A stretch of DNA of 64,000 nt. Origin: Isoetes taiwanensis (Eukaryota > Streptophyta > Lycopodiopsida > Isoetales > Isoetaceae). The translations under genes and the position numbers were made by a program. Shown here one piece after another: positions 32,530 to 44,240 of this stretch. Below the pieces are notes generated by a model. That model was given only the letters and a program-made list of their open reading frames with translations. It ran no database searches and was not told the origin of the DNA. The stretch lies in the NCBI GenBank assembly GCA_021234155.1, contig JAJEKV010000195.1:1-64000 (forward strand), in the 5' to 3' direction. Within the stretch, counting starts at the first letter, position 1, and each line of letters begins with the position of its first letter.

Positions 32530-35500
32530 TCAACTTATGCTTGACCTCTTTGCATCGTGAACTTTGCTCCAATTCTGATTCAAATTTGGTACTAATACTA
32601 TTTTGTCATCCAACAACTTGTACTTGTGCTTTGTGCCTTGTAGCAGTTGATAGTAATGACCAGCTATAACCCTGTCACCAGCAAGCATTCTATTTCCATA
32701 GTCATCAATCACATCTTCCTGAAGAATATGCATCTCCTTCACGCAAAGGAGGACGAAGTATGGAACATTTTCATGATTCCCTGGAGCAGCAAAAGATGCA
32801 AATATGTCTCCAATTTGGAGTACATCGGACAGTTCTTGCTCATCACCGCATAAAACCAACTAGCTCTTCTTGTTCGGGTCGACACGGGCGAACTAGGCTC
32901 CGGTTATGCAGCTTCCACGCACCACAATGCTCGAGATTCTCACATTCTCCCCATCTGAAATTCAAGCAACCATTGCAAAAACATGACAGGGATCTATACA
33001 TGACAAGTGTTGGGTCAGCTGGATTAATAGCAGACACACAATGTATTATAGCTAGAGTACCAGGCAATGTCTCTCACAATCTGAGCGAGGGTCCCCGCAA
33101 TGTCTTACGCCATCAATTCCCATATGACTCTGTCCATTTTGCACTTCTTTTGTCTCAAAGAAAGTGCAAGCGAGTTGGCACCCAAAATCGAACACCATTC
33201 TCTTTCCTTTGCTCGTCTGCTAGGAACCTTTTCTCCAAAGCAACCGCCCATCATGTTCTCCTTTTCCATGGCCTGAGCCAAAATAATTCCACTGCATCCT
33301 AATTTTATACCTGTTATAATATTGGGCCACATTCAAATAAAAGGCTCGAGAACACTTAAACTGAGCAGCACACCCATCAGACCACATGACATGGTATTTG
33401 ATGTGGCCAAAACCTTTTTGCATCATCCAAATATGGTGCTTCTTGAGTGCAGCCTGAACAAAGAAAGCATCATGCTTCATAACATCGAAACATACAAATG
33501 AACAGTTTTTTCAGCTCGCCATTGACTTTCATCATGGTTATATGCACCGAATAGTTATCGGTCATTGTTCCAATGCTTTCGGAATGAACCTCCACGAATG
33601 GCTGCAAAGTGTAGTTCTCTGCAAAGTCCATTACTGACAAAACAGAATCATCCCTCAAATTTTGCACTGATTTCCTGAATTGTTTGCTCTGCCAACTTGC
33701 TGAAAAGTTGTGAATAGTGAACTTTGTAAGGTGCTGAAACATCTTGTCAAGCAATGTACCTGGAGTCCCGCTTTCAGTAACAAGCTTCAACCTCCTTGAA
33801 GTGCCCGACTTTGGAAGGTTAGTTCACGTGCTTGTAAACTTGCCATTCAATGTTCTCATTATGCGACTCTTTCTCCTTAGGACAGATTTGAATATTTTCG
33901 ATTACCCGCGATTACGGCACTCTCCCTTGACCACCGGATCAAACTATGCCACTCTTAGCCTTCCTTGTCACGGGCCGTAGCTCTCCACATAGCACCAACA
34001 TTTTGAAATGTTTTAGAAGGAGCTTAGCGGGGCGCCATTGTTCTCATCTGCGCACAAACACCACAAGAACATGTACAATTGGCATGAAATTTGCTCCTCA
34101 GGACGGTAAAAGCTTTTCTGTATAGATCAGCTTGTTCATGCTTCACGCAGCAGCATGTGTTCCTCTCTTTCAACCTTCTCACACACGTAGGCTTAAGCAG
34201 CTCGAACTTTCTGATGCTAATCTGCACTTCAGGATGTTCATCTTTGAACATCTCATACAATTCACTCTGCAAGGAAAAAAGCGACATGTATAAGTAAGAT
34301 ATAAATTAGAACTACTTACGAATTCAAAGATGTTGCAGACATTCCATTAGTTCTATGGCACTCAGATCATGATTTGATATACATTCAACTACTATACCAC
34401 AACATCGTACATACCATGTACATGATATGTATAAATGTATAAAGAATGTACTCCAAAGAGTTCCAGATGTACATAAAAAACTCAATATGTAACCAGGTCA
34501 CAGACAGTGTCACTGTATTACAGATGTATGTATTTCATACTTTTATTATGGAAGGAAGTACATTTAAATACTTTTATGTATCACCCTATCTTTAAAAACT
34601 ATCTTGAGATCAGGAAAGCTTAAAATGTACTGTAATGTACTTGGAAACTACAAAAATCAAGACTATAATAACACAGCCTGACTTTCAACACATTTTCTGC
34701 CTTATGCCACATTGGATGTAATTGGAAGTACATCCTAGTACTTTTCCTGTTAAACATAGCTCATTTAGTACCTCCAAGTGTAAAAATATAATTACGGTAG
34801 TTGGATGTACTTCAATGTATATCAGATACATCCCTTACATGGAATGCAAATAGGATTACTAAACTTATCCAGGATGCACAGAAGCTAGCTTCTATCAAGC
34901 TTGCAAAAAAGAGGATTAAAAGACTTAAAACTGACCTGGGGCATGTCCAAAAACTGGATTGGAAGTGTCCTTTTCTTCCTGACATCCCTGTACTTTGGAG
35001 AAGTTTTTGTGTGGGTTAACCAAAACTCATTTACCAACTGTTTGGTTGATTCCGGAAGCATGTCTGCCCTGGGTTGCCTTCCTGCCAGTGCCCACATATT
35101 AGCACCTGATAATGACATCCGCTTTCTTCTAATTGCAGCTTTTGTGAGGTTTCTTGCTTGCACTTGAAGAATTCTGGAGGCTACTCCTTTTTGCCTGAGT
35201 TTTCCATTCTCACCAACAATCATTGATAACAGGGAATGCTTAGCTGCTAATTTATCATTGCTATTTGCTTGTTTCACTTCCTGCAGACCTTCACGGATAT
35301 TTTTTAGCATAGTATCCTTCAGAATTGCTTATTTTGGATTTCCAATGGCGGTTCAAAAAGAAGTGCAGCCTTTCATCCCGAACAGTTTTTCATTGCTAAA
35401 GCTCTCCTTTGCACAGGGGCGTAAATCTTGAACCCGATCATATATAAATTTACAAATTTCATCAATCTTACGCTTCATTTTCTTTGTCACATTCCGATAT

Positions 35501-35586
35501 TGCAATCTTCTTGCGCCATTTACGTTCCTTCCGTTGTTCATCATTGTTCTTGCGTGGTTTAGGGTTAGCTGGAGGAATTCTGGCAA
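32530..35586 (-). pseudogene. DDE-like transposase of the nested element (Sola-like?), frame-broken
   Basis: Read right to left, pieces of one protein appear: basic N-terminus (35586-35353; QYRNVTKKMKRKIDEI), 35310-34890 (LVNEFWLTHTKTSPKYRDVRKKR), 34287-34024 with a Cys-rich block (KPTCVRRLKERNTCCCVKHE ... CTCSCGVC), ~33930-33490 (ICPKEKES; VMDFAENYTLQP), 33480-33105 (VMWSDGCAAQFKCSRAF; WNYFGSGHGKGEHDG) and 32859-32530 (IGDIFASFAAPGNHENVPYF). The set MDFAENY, SDGC-x-QFK and GSGHGKG-x-x-DG is a recurring DDE-like transposase pattern known to me from many animal and plant elements. Frames shift near 33790 and 33240, so the copy is probably inactive. A large intron (34290-34890) is TGTAC-rich. 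Confidence 0.65.
34320..34840. repeat. TGTACAT-rich tract, right part of the nested element
   Basis: Repeated gtacat, atgtac, tgtact and cagatgtat words (for example 'aaaatgtactgtaatgtact') in what appears to be an intron of the transposase gene. It is the counterpart of the tract at 28560-28980. Confidence 0.6.
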
Positions 35587-38239
35587 GAAGGAGGGAAATC
35601 CTGGAGCTGGGCGAAGTTTTAGCCAGAAAGTGGGAAATTCTTCTAACGTTCAGGCGTTTCTTGGAGTGGTTAGAGCGGCGGGAATTGAAATCTGCTTCAT
35701 GATTGCGTTTTAATTGACGTGGCAAGTAGTTCCGAAAAAAAAGATTCCATAATATAGCTATTATGTACATACTGAAAAAACGGTTATGTATTTGAAATGT
35801 GATACATCTCTTACTCTACATTTGGCCAAATGTAAGACACCCTAGCTTTCTTTTACCCGACAAGAGAATTATATTCTTGCAAAATCAAAATAGGCTACAA
35901 ATGATGATTAGAAGTTATACCTGATGTATGCCATGTGTGTCTCCACGTTGTTGGTTAGAATGTAGAGGAGCCAGTCAATCCTCCGTCCTCGGAGTGCTCG
36001 TTTTGAAATGCCCAGGCGCCTTTTCAAGGCACAATGCCATGCCTCTATGGCTGCATTAGTCTCTTGGTTGGAGTGAGGGTACATCCTTGTAGCCAATACC
36101 CATTGGCAAATGTTTTTGGTCCACTCCTTACTCATGTAAGCCGCCAACTTGGGGTATTGAGGATACTTCCTCAATAAGTCCTCCAATTTCCTAGTTGCCT
36201 CCCTCCTTACTGCCTCCCTATACTCTTCACCGTACACATTGTCCCCTAGAGGACCTTCTGTCCTGTACATAATGTAACCAAGTTCCTTGAACAGATCGTT
36301 ACGTGCCACCTTGTTCTTGATGTTCTTCTGCAACCACTTGATCCAAGCCCTCCTCACGTGCCATATGCAAATTTGCACGGGCACACTAGGAAAAACCTAT
36401 GAAATTAAACAATGTTAGTACACTTGTGATTTGCTTCCAAGGATTAGAGTTTGACAAGTTACTTTTTTCACGGCCTTTATCTCAGCATGGGCATCATCTG
36501 TAATGATGCAAGAAGGTTGCCAATCAGGATCATCTCGGCATAAGGACTCCTTTAGTGCTTGCATCCACTTTGTTATAGCTCCACTCTTTTGAGAATTGGT
36601 AATAACGTAAGCCAATGGTAAACCATTGGAATACTCATCAAAGGCGAGAAGTGTGAAAAGATAGAACCTGCATTAAACCATGCACAATAATCAAATCAAC
36701 ACACAATAAAAGTTGAGGAAGAACCGCACCTCTTGTCGTTTGTTTTGAATGTAGAGTCCATGCAAATGGCTTTGTTCTTGCCAAATTTCAACATGGACTC
36801 CCTTTGGATTGGAGTCATAACTCCTAATTGAAACAAGTCTCCTTGCTCATACATGAACACCGAATCTTGATGTTGTTGAACCCACATGTCAATGCTAGTG
36901 GGAAGATCTTCATGTAGCTTCCATGTGTTACGAACAACTCCCTTTTCAATATTGTACACGTCCCGAATTTTCAACACATCATCCCTACACATGCTTTCCT
37001 GTCCATTCACTTCAAGTCTCAACCTCCACCTCTCTTCATGCATGTTCATTACACTCGTGGCGTGTGCCATTGGACAAGCTTCGCCTTACCCATTCCCTCA
37101 ATTCTTGTGAGATCCAGGGTGCTAGCTTGAACCTAACTCCAAAGGATGGGTCAACAAACCTACCATGGCAGGGCAAACCTTGGATATTCTTGTGATCAAA
37201 CCCATAATAAGTGATATGTGAAAATTCGGAAGGAAATAGAGTTGCCCGATTGTGAAATGGCACCGGCAGCCCCTCATTATGCCCTCTCCCTCTCAACCCT
37301 TTTCCTCACGTGTGCCCGGTGGACGTGGTCTTTCCTCAACCACATGAGTGTTTGCTGTCTTGTCCTGAGGTCCATATGAACACCAATATCTGTATTGTGC
37401 ATTACAAGTTAGTATTAATCTATTAGGTGTAATCTTAATGACAAGCACCTCAAATGACTTAAAAAAGCAAGATTTATAATCAAACACATAGCTGAGCAAA
37501 CACATAATCTTGGACTCATGATTTAAAATAAAAACACATGTATCAAACAAATACCTCTTCAACGTCACATATGAATCCTTGTAGGGTCTTTTTAACACTC
37601 TCTCAGGCACTGAACTTCTTAGATAGAAATTGGCAGGTGCTTCACAATTCCTCTGCTCCCCAAGAACGAAATCTTGGACCCGGTGCAGATGGATGTAGCA
37701 AGTCCAAACAAGCATCCGGCCACCCCTTGAATATCGGTACAAAATGCTCTTCAGGATACCAATGTAAGTTGCCATGATCAAACAGCCATTTGGAGGTGTT
37801 TCCGGCTGTATCTCAGCCCTAAGCTGGAAATAAGAACAAACAGAAAATGACAACGCTTGTTTTCGGGCTGTTATCTCAGCCCTAAGCTGGAAATAAAAAC
37901 ATTAAACACAAAATCAGAACGCTTCTTTAAAGCCCTTGAACTTACCTCTTCTCTCTTCTGCTCTAACTCGTCCATAGCCTGCTTGGCGACCACGGCCGCA
38001 TTAAGCTCCTCCTCCATGCCTCGCTTCGCCGACATCAGCCACACGCAAATGAGGGGCGAACCACACTCGGATGGTGATCCCGAGGGTGGTCTCGAACGTC
38101 CCACGTGTTCTCATTGTATTGGTTTGTCCGCATGGGGGTGGCGAATTCAAACTTAGAACACTGATTAGTCCACGCCGCTATCTCTACCGGGTCAAACATT
38201 CTCATATTACGGCCTCCCAATCCGCGGGGGGCAAATGAC

Positions 38240-38960
38240 AATGGGGATCCCGGAGGAGGGGATCACCACGGCGGATAGCGTCCGCCGTTATCAGCCACGG
38301 GGGGGATCCCGGAGGAGGGGATCACGACGGCGGATAGCGTCCGCCGTTATCAGCCATTAGGGGGTGATCCCGGAGGAGGGGATCCGCGTCCGGGGTGCCC
38401 GGGGATCCCGGAGGAGGGGATCACCTCGGCGGATAGCGTCCGCCGTTATCAGCCACGGCGGGGTGATCCCGGAGGAGGGGATCCGCCCCTGGTGCCCGGG
38501 ATCCCGGGAGGAGGGGATCACCTCGGCGGATAGCGTCCGCCGTTATCAGCCATTAGGGGGTGATCCCGGAGGAGGGGATCCGCGTCCGGGGTGCCCGGGG
38601 ATCCCGGAGGAGGGGATCACCTCGGCGGATAGGGTCCGCCGTTAACAGCCTCGGGGCCGGGTGACCTGGGCTGATAGGGTCCGCCGTTATCAGCCACGGC
38701 CGGGTGATCCCGGAGGAGGGGATCCGCGTCCGGGGTGCCCGGGGATCCCGGAGGAGGGGATCACCTCGGCGGATAGCGTCCGCCGTTATCAGCCACGGCG
38801 GGGTGATCCCGGAGGAGGGGATCCGCGTCCGGGGTGCCCGGGGATCCCGGAGGAGGGGATCACCTCGGCGGATAGCGTCCGCCGTTATCAGCCATTAGGG
38901 GGTGATCCCGGAGGAGGGGATCCGCGTCCGGGGTGCCCGGGGATCCCGGAGGAGGGGATC
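38240..38960. repeat. Homogeneous ~99-bp GGATCC repeat array (right)
   Basis: About seven units of ~99 bp start near 38361, 38461, 38559, 38700, 38800 and 38900, with partial ones before. Each holds two copies of 'gatcccggaggaggggatc' and the spacer 'cggcggatagcgtccgccgt'. Units are nearly identical, unlike the degenerate left array. The spacer contains an inverted repeat (cggcgga...tccgccg). Confidence 0.9.
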
Positions 38961-39237
38961 ACCTCGGCGGATATCGTCCGCCGTTAACAGCCATCGACCG
39001 TGGGGATCCCGGAGGAGGGGATCGCGTGGATGATCCCGGAGGCGGGGATCTCTGAGGCGCGGACGGCCGCGATTGCACGGGGGTTTGGACGGCGGGGATG
39101 GTCTGGGCCGACGTGGCGTCTGCCGTACCTCAGAACGGGGTCTCCCGAACGGACCCCGTCGAGGGAGACCCGGGATCCCGGAGGCCGGTAAATTTATCTC
39201 CGGGATCACCAAATCAAGGGTAAAAGTATCCTGAGCC
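38889..39237 (-). repeat. Right terminal inverted repeat of the MULE
   Basis: Reverse complement of 20112-20460 with two mismatches seen. Ends in ...cctgagcc, followed by the tacagccag target duplication. Confidence 0.92.
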
Positions 39238-39246
39238 TACAGCCAG

Positions 39247-40347
39247 TTGATAATAAATAGTAGCTTACTGGCCAATAAGTGTCCGTTTTATGCTAGATTT
39301 GAAGGGTTTTATATCCCATATATAAGAGTTGCCCTTTTCTGAGCAAGGCCCGGAATCTCTTCAATCAGGTGCTTTGGTATTGTTCTTGACTCTGGTCCGG
39401 TGAAGCCAAATTTTTTTTCAGAGCTTCTTTCCAATTGAGCATTCGATTTGAACAACAAAAGATGGGTTTTTCCTGTACTATTTCTGTTCAATCATGCCAC
39501 TCTGCAATGCCAATTCTTTTGCATTAGCGAGGAGGGATTATTGAGCAAAAATATGACCATGGTGGTAATGCCAGATTCGGATATGGTGGGGCAGAAAGGA
39601 TATCAATGCCCAAGATTTTGTGGGTTTTTTGGCCAGTTGCTTCTGGCCCTGTTAGAAATCGCAGTTTACAAGTGCCATAGCCAAATCTTCATTGTTTTCT
39701 CTTTCTAGAATCAAGGGGCTGGTTGGGCCCTATTAAATTAGAAACAAAAGTTTTTTTCTTGAGGATTACAATGATGGAATGCTTCCGAGCAAGAAGATCT
39801 GAAGAAACCAGACAAAGATCTGGCAATTTCGTATGAATAGCCTTAATTTGAAAAACATGCACAAAAAAATTGAGGCTTTTATATCGTGGTCTTAGAAAAA
39901 TTGGGGCTTTTATATAAGTAGAGCATTACGGCAGGCTGAAATTTTCAGTGGTAATAATTTTTTTTTCTTCATTTTTCTGAGTCTCCCTTATTGGAGACAA
40001 CGGCGGAACTCTGGCAGAGCTATGATGCATGCGTAAGGACAACCATGGTTGGATTTGCAGATACATAAAACTTGTGAAGAAACATGGATTGGAAATTTCC
40101 CAACCTCGACTGGAGCATGACAGGGGCTTGACAGGGGCAGATGACTAAAAAAAGAAGTGGATCGGCCTTAGCTCCTAGAGTTCTTCTGTGTAAAGATTGT
40201 TACTAGAGCACTCTGTGTATTCTGTGACTTGATCAGCAGGGGAAGCCATACTACATTAACGAGGTAGGTTCTTTTCCATCGAGATTAGTTAACGAGGAAA
40301 TCGAAATTACAACATGCAGATTATATTTTTGTGATAATAATTAACAG
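39247..40347. other. No gene recognised upstream of the RPA70 fragment
   Basis: AT-rich sequence with short ORFs. I looked for upstream RPA70 exons (N-terminal OB fold, DBD-A start) and saw none. A candidate regulatory element could not be defined. Confidence 0.45.
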
Positions 40348-41655
40348 ATGTGATTGGAGTAGTGTCGAATGTTTGTGACTTGATAACAGTCAAACGAACA
40401 ATTGATAATCGGGATATTGCAAAGCGAGATATCACTATTTCGGACAACAGGTATATCCTGTCCAAAAATGAATACGAATAAATTCCTATTGTTATCCATT
40501 CCTCATAAAATATCATATTCTATAGCCAAAGTTCTGTTATTCTAAGTCTTTGGGGTGAATTTGCATTAAAAGATGGAGAAACACTGTCACAACTGGTTAA
40601 TGACAGACCAGTAGTTACAGTTACACGTGCTCGAGCGAAAAATTTCCAAGGTAATATCACTGTTACTTTTGTGCAATTCTCAAGTGTACTTTTTGATATT
40701 TGTATAGTACTTCCAACAGGGGTCTCTTTGTCAACAACGAGCAGGAGTGTAATAGAAATCAACCCAAATATTCCTGCGGTTTCTGCATTGCGGCCATGGT
40801 AAATATTATTTGTCCGAGAGTATTAGCAAATATCATTGATGATTCTACATTATAGCATGCTAACTTATATTTATAAAGGTATGAAACTAGTGGCAAGAAG
40901 CAAACGTGTATTTCGGCAAACATTATTCAGCAGTCGTATCCTTCTATCAAAGATAACTTCACCTTCTATAGGCGATGGAAAGGTAATACACTACTGGTGT
41001 TATCTTCTTTATTGTTATTGTTAGTTGCTCATTTTGTGAAGCCTGCATACTTTAATGTGAGGGCTTCGATAGCATATATCAATCCTGAGCAGGCAATGTG
41101 GTACGGGGCATGCACAACTTGCAATAAGAAGCCAATTGAACAGGAGTCAAAGTTCTGGTGTGACAAGTGTCAAAAATATACAGACATTTCCAAGGGGTAT
41201 GTAGCACTATTTTCCATTAAATTGTAATCTAATCATTGTTGTGGTGTCATATCGTCAATATCATTATAATGTTCAGGTATGTTTTCCAAGCAATATTATC
41301 GGATTCAACTGCAGAAACTACAGTCACAATCTTCAATGAACAAGGAGAACAGATTCTAGGATATGCTGCTGAAGACTTATGTAGAATTAGAGAAGAGGTT
41401 AGATTTACTTAATAGTGCAGCAGATCTGACTGTTGCGCTAGGAAACTAACATGAAATTTGCAGGCTGAAACCTATGGAAAATATCTTACGATACTGAAGC
41501 AAGTGGCATGGGTTTCAAGGATATTTCGTATAAGTGTACTCCAAGTAGAGTATAACGGGATAAAAAGACATAGAACAATGGTCCGAGAAGTTGCACCAGT
41601 GGAATGGGTTGCTGAAAGTAAACTTCTCATTGAACAGATTGCAGGCATGAACTGA
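40348..41655 (+). pseudogene. RPA1: Replication protein A 70-kDa subunit, C-terminal half
   Basis: Seven exons with GT-AG borders join without a frame break: 40348-40450, 40526-40650, 40720-40798, 40879-40982, 41025-41196, 41277-41397 and 41464-41655 (298 codons with stop). The protein reads VIGVVSNV...KRDITISDN (DBD-B start), VILSLWGEFAL, EINPNIPAVSALRPW, then the DBD-C zinc site CTTC...CDKC (41110-41170 region), FNEQGEQILGYAAEDL and RIFRISVLQVEYN to the stop. RPA binds single-stranded DNA in replication and repair. The N-terminal domains are missing, so it is a partial gene or a captured copy; plant Helitrons often carry RPA70-like genes, and a Helitron 3' end lies downstream at 48793 in the same orientation. 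The 42-bp fourth intron is unusually short but required by phase. Confidence 0.8.
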
Positions 41656-44240
41656 ATCTGAACTGCAAATCTGTGAGGACCATAATTTGTAAGTGGCTTA
41701 TGAGTATATGAACTGTATGATGAATACTAGTTCCAACATCTATAACTAGGTAACAGCATTTTGGTAATCATATATTATCCCATAGAATTAAAAGGACAGT
41801 TATGGACTATAATGTATGTGTTTTTGCAGCTAAACTTTGAAAATATAGACGAATATTATTATGCAAACAATTGTAGACCATGGTATATATGATACTTGGA
41901 GCTACAATATAAAGTTAGGAATCTTGGAGATGCAACCAAGCATTTTGTGACAAGATATATGTTTATATTGACCAGATTATTCCTGATGATGTTGGACTTC
42001 TTCGTGCAATGTGATTTCTTAAGAAGGTACTGGAACTTTGAGGGCTTGCTCGGAAAGATCCCATGTGTATGACTAGGTAATTATCTTTAGATAGCCAGGG
42101 TTGGCTGTTGACAGTTTGATTAAATCGATAAGATGCAGAAAGAGGCAAAACAGATTGATGGCTGAATTCTCTAACCGCTATTGAGTCCAAATAAATTGTC
42201 TGCGAGTATTGTGCTACAGTGCACTAAATGAAGAGTGCACTAGATAAATAGTCTCATGCTCATGGTATTTTGATAGGTTGTATGCTTTGTAAAGTTGCAT
42301 TAAGTAACCGTACCCAGTGCGATAATTGACGATATGTAGGCTTCATTCTGTAACTGCAACTACTCAAGGTTAATTTCGTATATTCATATTAATTTGTTAT
42401 TGATGCCATTGCATACTTTTATTACTGAATCATTTGGAGGGGTAATTTTCCAATTATCAATTCTTCCCTGCTCTCAAACAAATTGTATTTTTATTGACGT
42501 TTAAAGCTAGATGTGCTTTTAGATGCTACGTAATGGCCAATTTTGACAGAGAGTTTTTTTTAACCTTTCGGTGTGCAATATATCAAGTGCTTTTTGAAAT
42601 GCAAGTCAAGGACAATAATTAAGATAAACATATGCTTTTATAGCTATAAGTGACCAGCGTGCATATACTTCTCAACATGCTTTTCTATTGTATATGAGAA
42701 TTTTGTAGATGTATTTTGTAACGAAGAACCACCCCTACCTATTGTTTAACTTTAATTCGAAATCTTCTTGATTTCTCAATTTAACCTCGCAAATCCTTAA
42801 GTTCAAATCCTTATACTAGAATCTTCCTAGCTGCGAAGGCAGTTTGGCTTATTTATTCAACTTCTTAGATGAATATGCGTTTGTGTTTAGCTCTATAATG
42901 TGATTGTTTGATGTTGCTAGGATAGAAGTATTAGAGCTGTTGGCTTTGCAGAACTAGTTCAATCGTTCTCATATGGATTGAAGTATCATTAGATTAACAA
43001 CTGAGGGATGACATGACTAGTGTTTTGACAAAGGAATTAAGAGTAGAATTTGCAATGCAACACCTCTATCATGTTCCAAGATGGTCATTGAATGGCTATC
43101 GGACAATGGATTTTATCGTAGACGCATACTCCCATTTATGTCACTAGAATTGAGATAATTGATAAGGTTGAAGGATGTACATCATAACTTGAAACTTTTA
43201 TGCTGGAATCTCCTAGAATAGAACCATTACAGATGTTGGCTTTGCAAAACCAATTTCGTGATTCTCATATGGGATGAATTATCGTTAATTAAAGACATCA
43301 TGTCCTACTTGGAGCATTTTTTTTAACTTTCAAGAATGTGTTTTTGTGCCATGTCTAAAATGACCATTTGAAGTTTAAGAGAATTACTAGTTCCAGGAAC
43401 TCTGGGGTCTCCAAAACAAGCTTTTAATATGATGCTTCTCGACACATCAAATCATTTTTATTCTATGGATAGAGAGGTGTAAAGATTCGCAAGGCATTTG
43501 TGTGATTGGACTTAAAATGATCAACATGATTGAAAAGATATACGTTGTAATTTGAGACCTTTGTTCTAGAATCTCCATAATTGCCATTTAATTTATCATT
43601 GCTAGATCTGCCATTGATTATTTAACCAATGGGTTTACATTCAAAATCTAAGCGATGGAGAATCTAAGCGACTCTTCATAGGTTTTGATAAAACCTACAA
43701 TGTGCAACAGATCAAAAGTACTAATGCTATTCAAGTGGAAAAATGGAAATCTCATTTCTAGAACGATTTGACACTTCGAGGATTACAATTTGATGATAAT
43801 ATTAAATGCAGAACTAAACCTGCTCGTGTAAAGGTCCTTCTTTTTCGGTTTGAAAAATGGATACATGATGAACATTTTGATTATTGGAATCTTAAAATTT
43901 TATGGAATCTACACTAACTTATGGGAATCTAGGGGAATCTCAATAGAATCTTTGAGATTCTATAAGAATCTCAAGAGAATCTTGGAGAACCTATAGGAAT
44001 CACAAGAGAATCTCTGAGAATCTAGGGGAATCTTGATGGAATCTTGAAGAATATAGGAGGATCTACATAGAAACTTGAAGAATCTAGAGAAATCTTGGGA
44101 TCTCAACATCTTAAGGAATAATGGAAAAATCTGAAAAGAATCTTAAGGAATTTATGGAAATCTCAAGAGAATCTTTGAGAATCCAGTAGAATCTAAGAGA
44201 TATATCTCTGTATTTGGCTTCTAGTTGGATTTGTACAGTC
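41656..44240. repeat. AT-rich degenerate repeat region
   Basis: There is no gene. A ~300-bp block recurs in degenerate form ('ttggctttgcagaactagtt' near 42940 and 'ttggctttgcaaaaccaatt' near 43235, each followed by 'tctcatatggga/ttga'). From about 43890 to 44200 the sequence is a degenerate short repeat built on GAATCT ('gagaatcttgg', 'agaatctaggggaatct'). Confidence 0.6.

Larger units (their letters stand above)
26978..35858. mobile_element. 8.9-kb nested DNA transposon with 24-bp TIRs and 4-bp TSD
   Basis: Both ends read GGGTAAAAGAAAGCTA... inward, identical for 24 bp (26978-27001 and 35835-35858). GACA is present directly outside both ends (26974-26977 and 35859-35862). Removing the element and one GACA restores an intron with a good acceptor in the MULE transposase gene, which confirms the boundaries independently. 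It carries a DDE-like transposase on the minus strand and coiled-coil, Ulp1-like and FCP1-like sequences on the plus strand. A 4-bp TSD is known for Sola-type transposons, so Sola is my leading guess, but the superfamily is not settled. Confidence 0.88.
26180..38241 (-). pseudogene. MULE transposase (MURA-like) with SWIM finger, split by a nested element
   Basis: Read right to left: N-terminal exons near 38241-37946 (...AKRGMEEELNAAVVAKQAMD) and 37760-37560 (RVQDFVLGEQRN...), then 37296-36730 ending in KNKAICMDSTFKTNDKR (first Asp), 36668-36467 with CIITDDAHAEI (second Asp) and 36400-35924 with ETNAAIEAWH (Glu). The intron starts GTATAAC at 35924 and should end TTGTCATCTAG near 26970; the nested 8.9-kb element sits in that intron. 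The last exons (26969-~26470, tail to ~26180) carry the SWIM finger remnant ending GNLCKHQVKVM. Frames change near 38070, 26735 and 26470, so the gene is probably not functional as assembled. It is read inward from the right TIR. Confidence 0.8.
20112..39237. mobile_element. 19.1-kb Mutator-like element (MULE) with long TIRs and nested insertion
   Basis: The ends begin with GGCTCAGGATACTTTTACCC and are inverted repeats for about 350 bp with only two mismatches that I can find. A 9-bp duplication, tgcagccag at 20103-20111 and tacagccag at 39238-39246 (8/9 identical), fits the 9-11 bp of Mutator. A C2H2/Ulp1 gene reads inward from the left end and a MULE transposase with SWIM finger reads inward from the right end, a convergent layout like MuDR. 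MULEs with Ulp1-like proteases are known from plants (Kaonashi-type). The 8.9-kb element at 26978-35858 is inserted in a transposase intron; without it the MULE is about 10.2 kb. Confidence 0.9.

Noticed and set aside
20112-39237. CRISPR-like regular repeats
   Set aside because: The regular ~99-bp units are a eukaryotic tandem repeat inside a MULE: no short constant repeat with variable spacers, and no cas genes.
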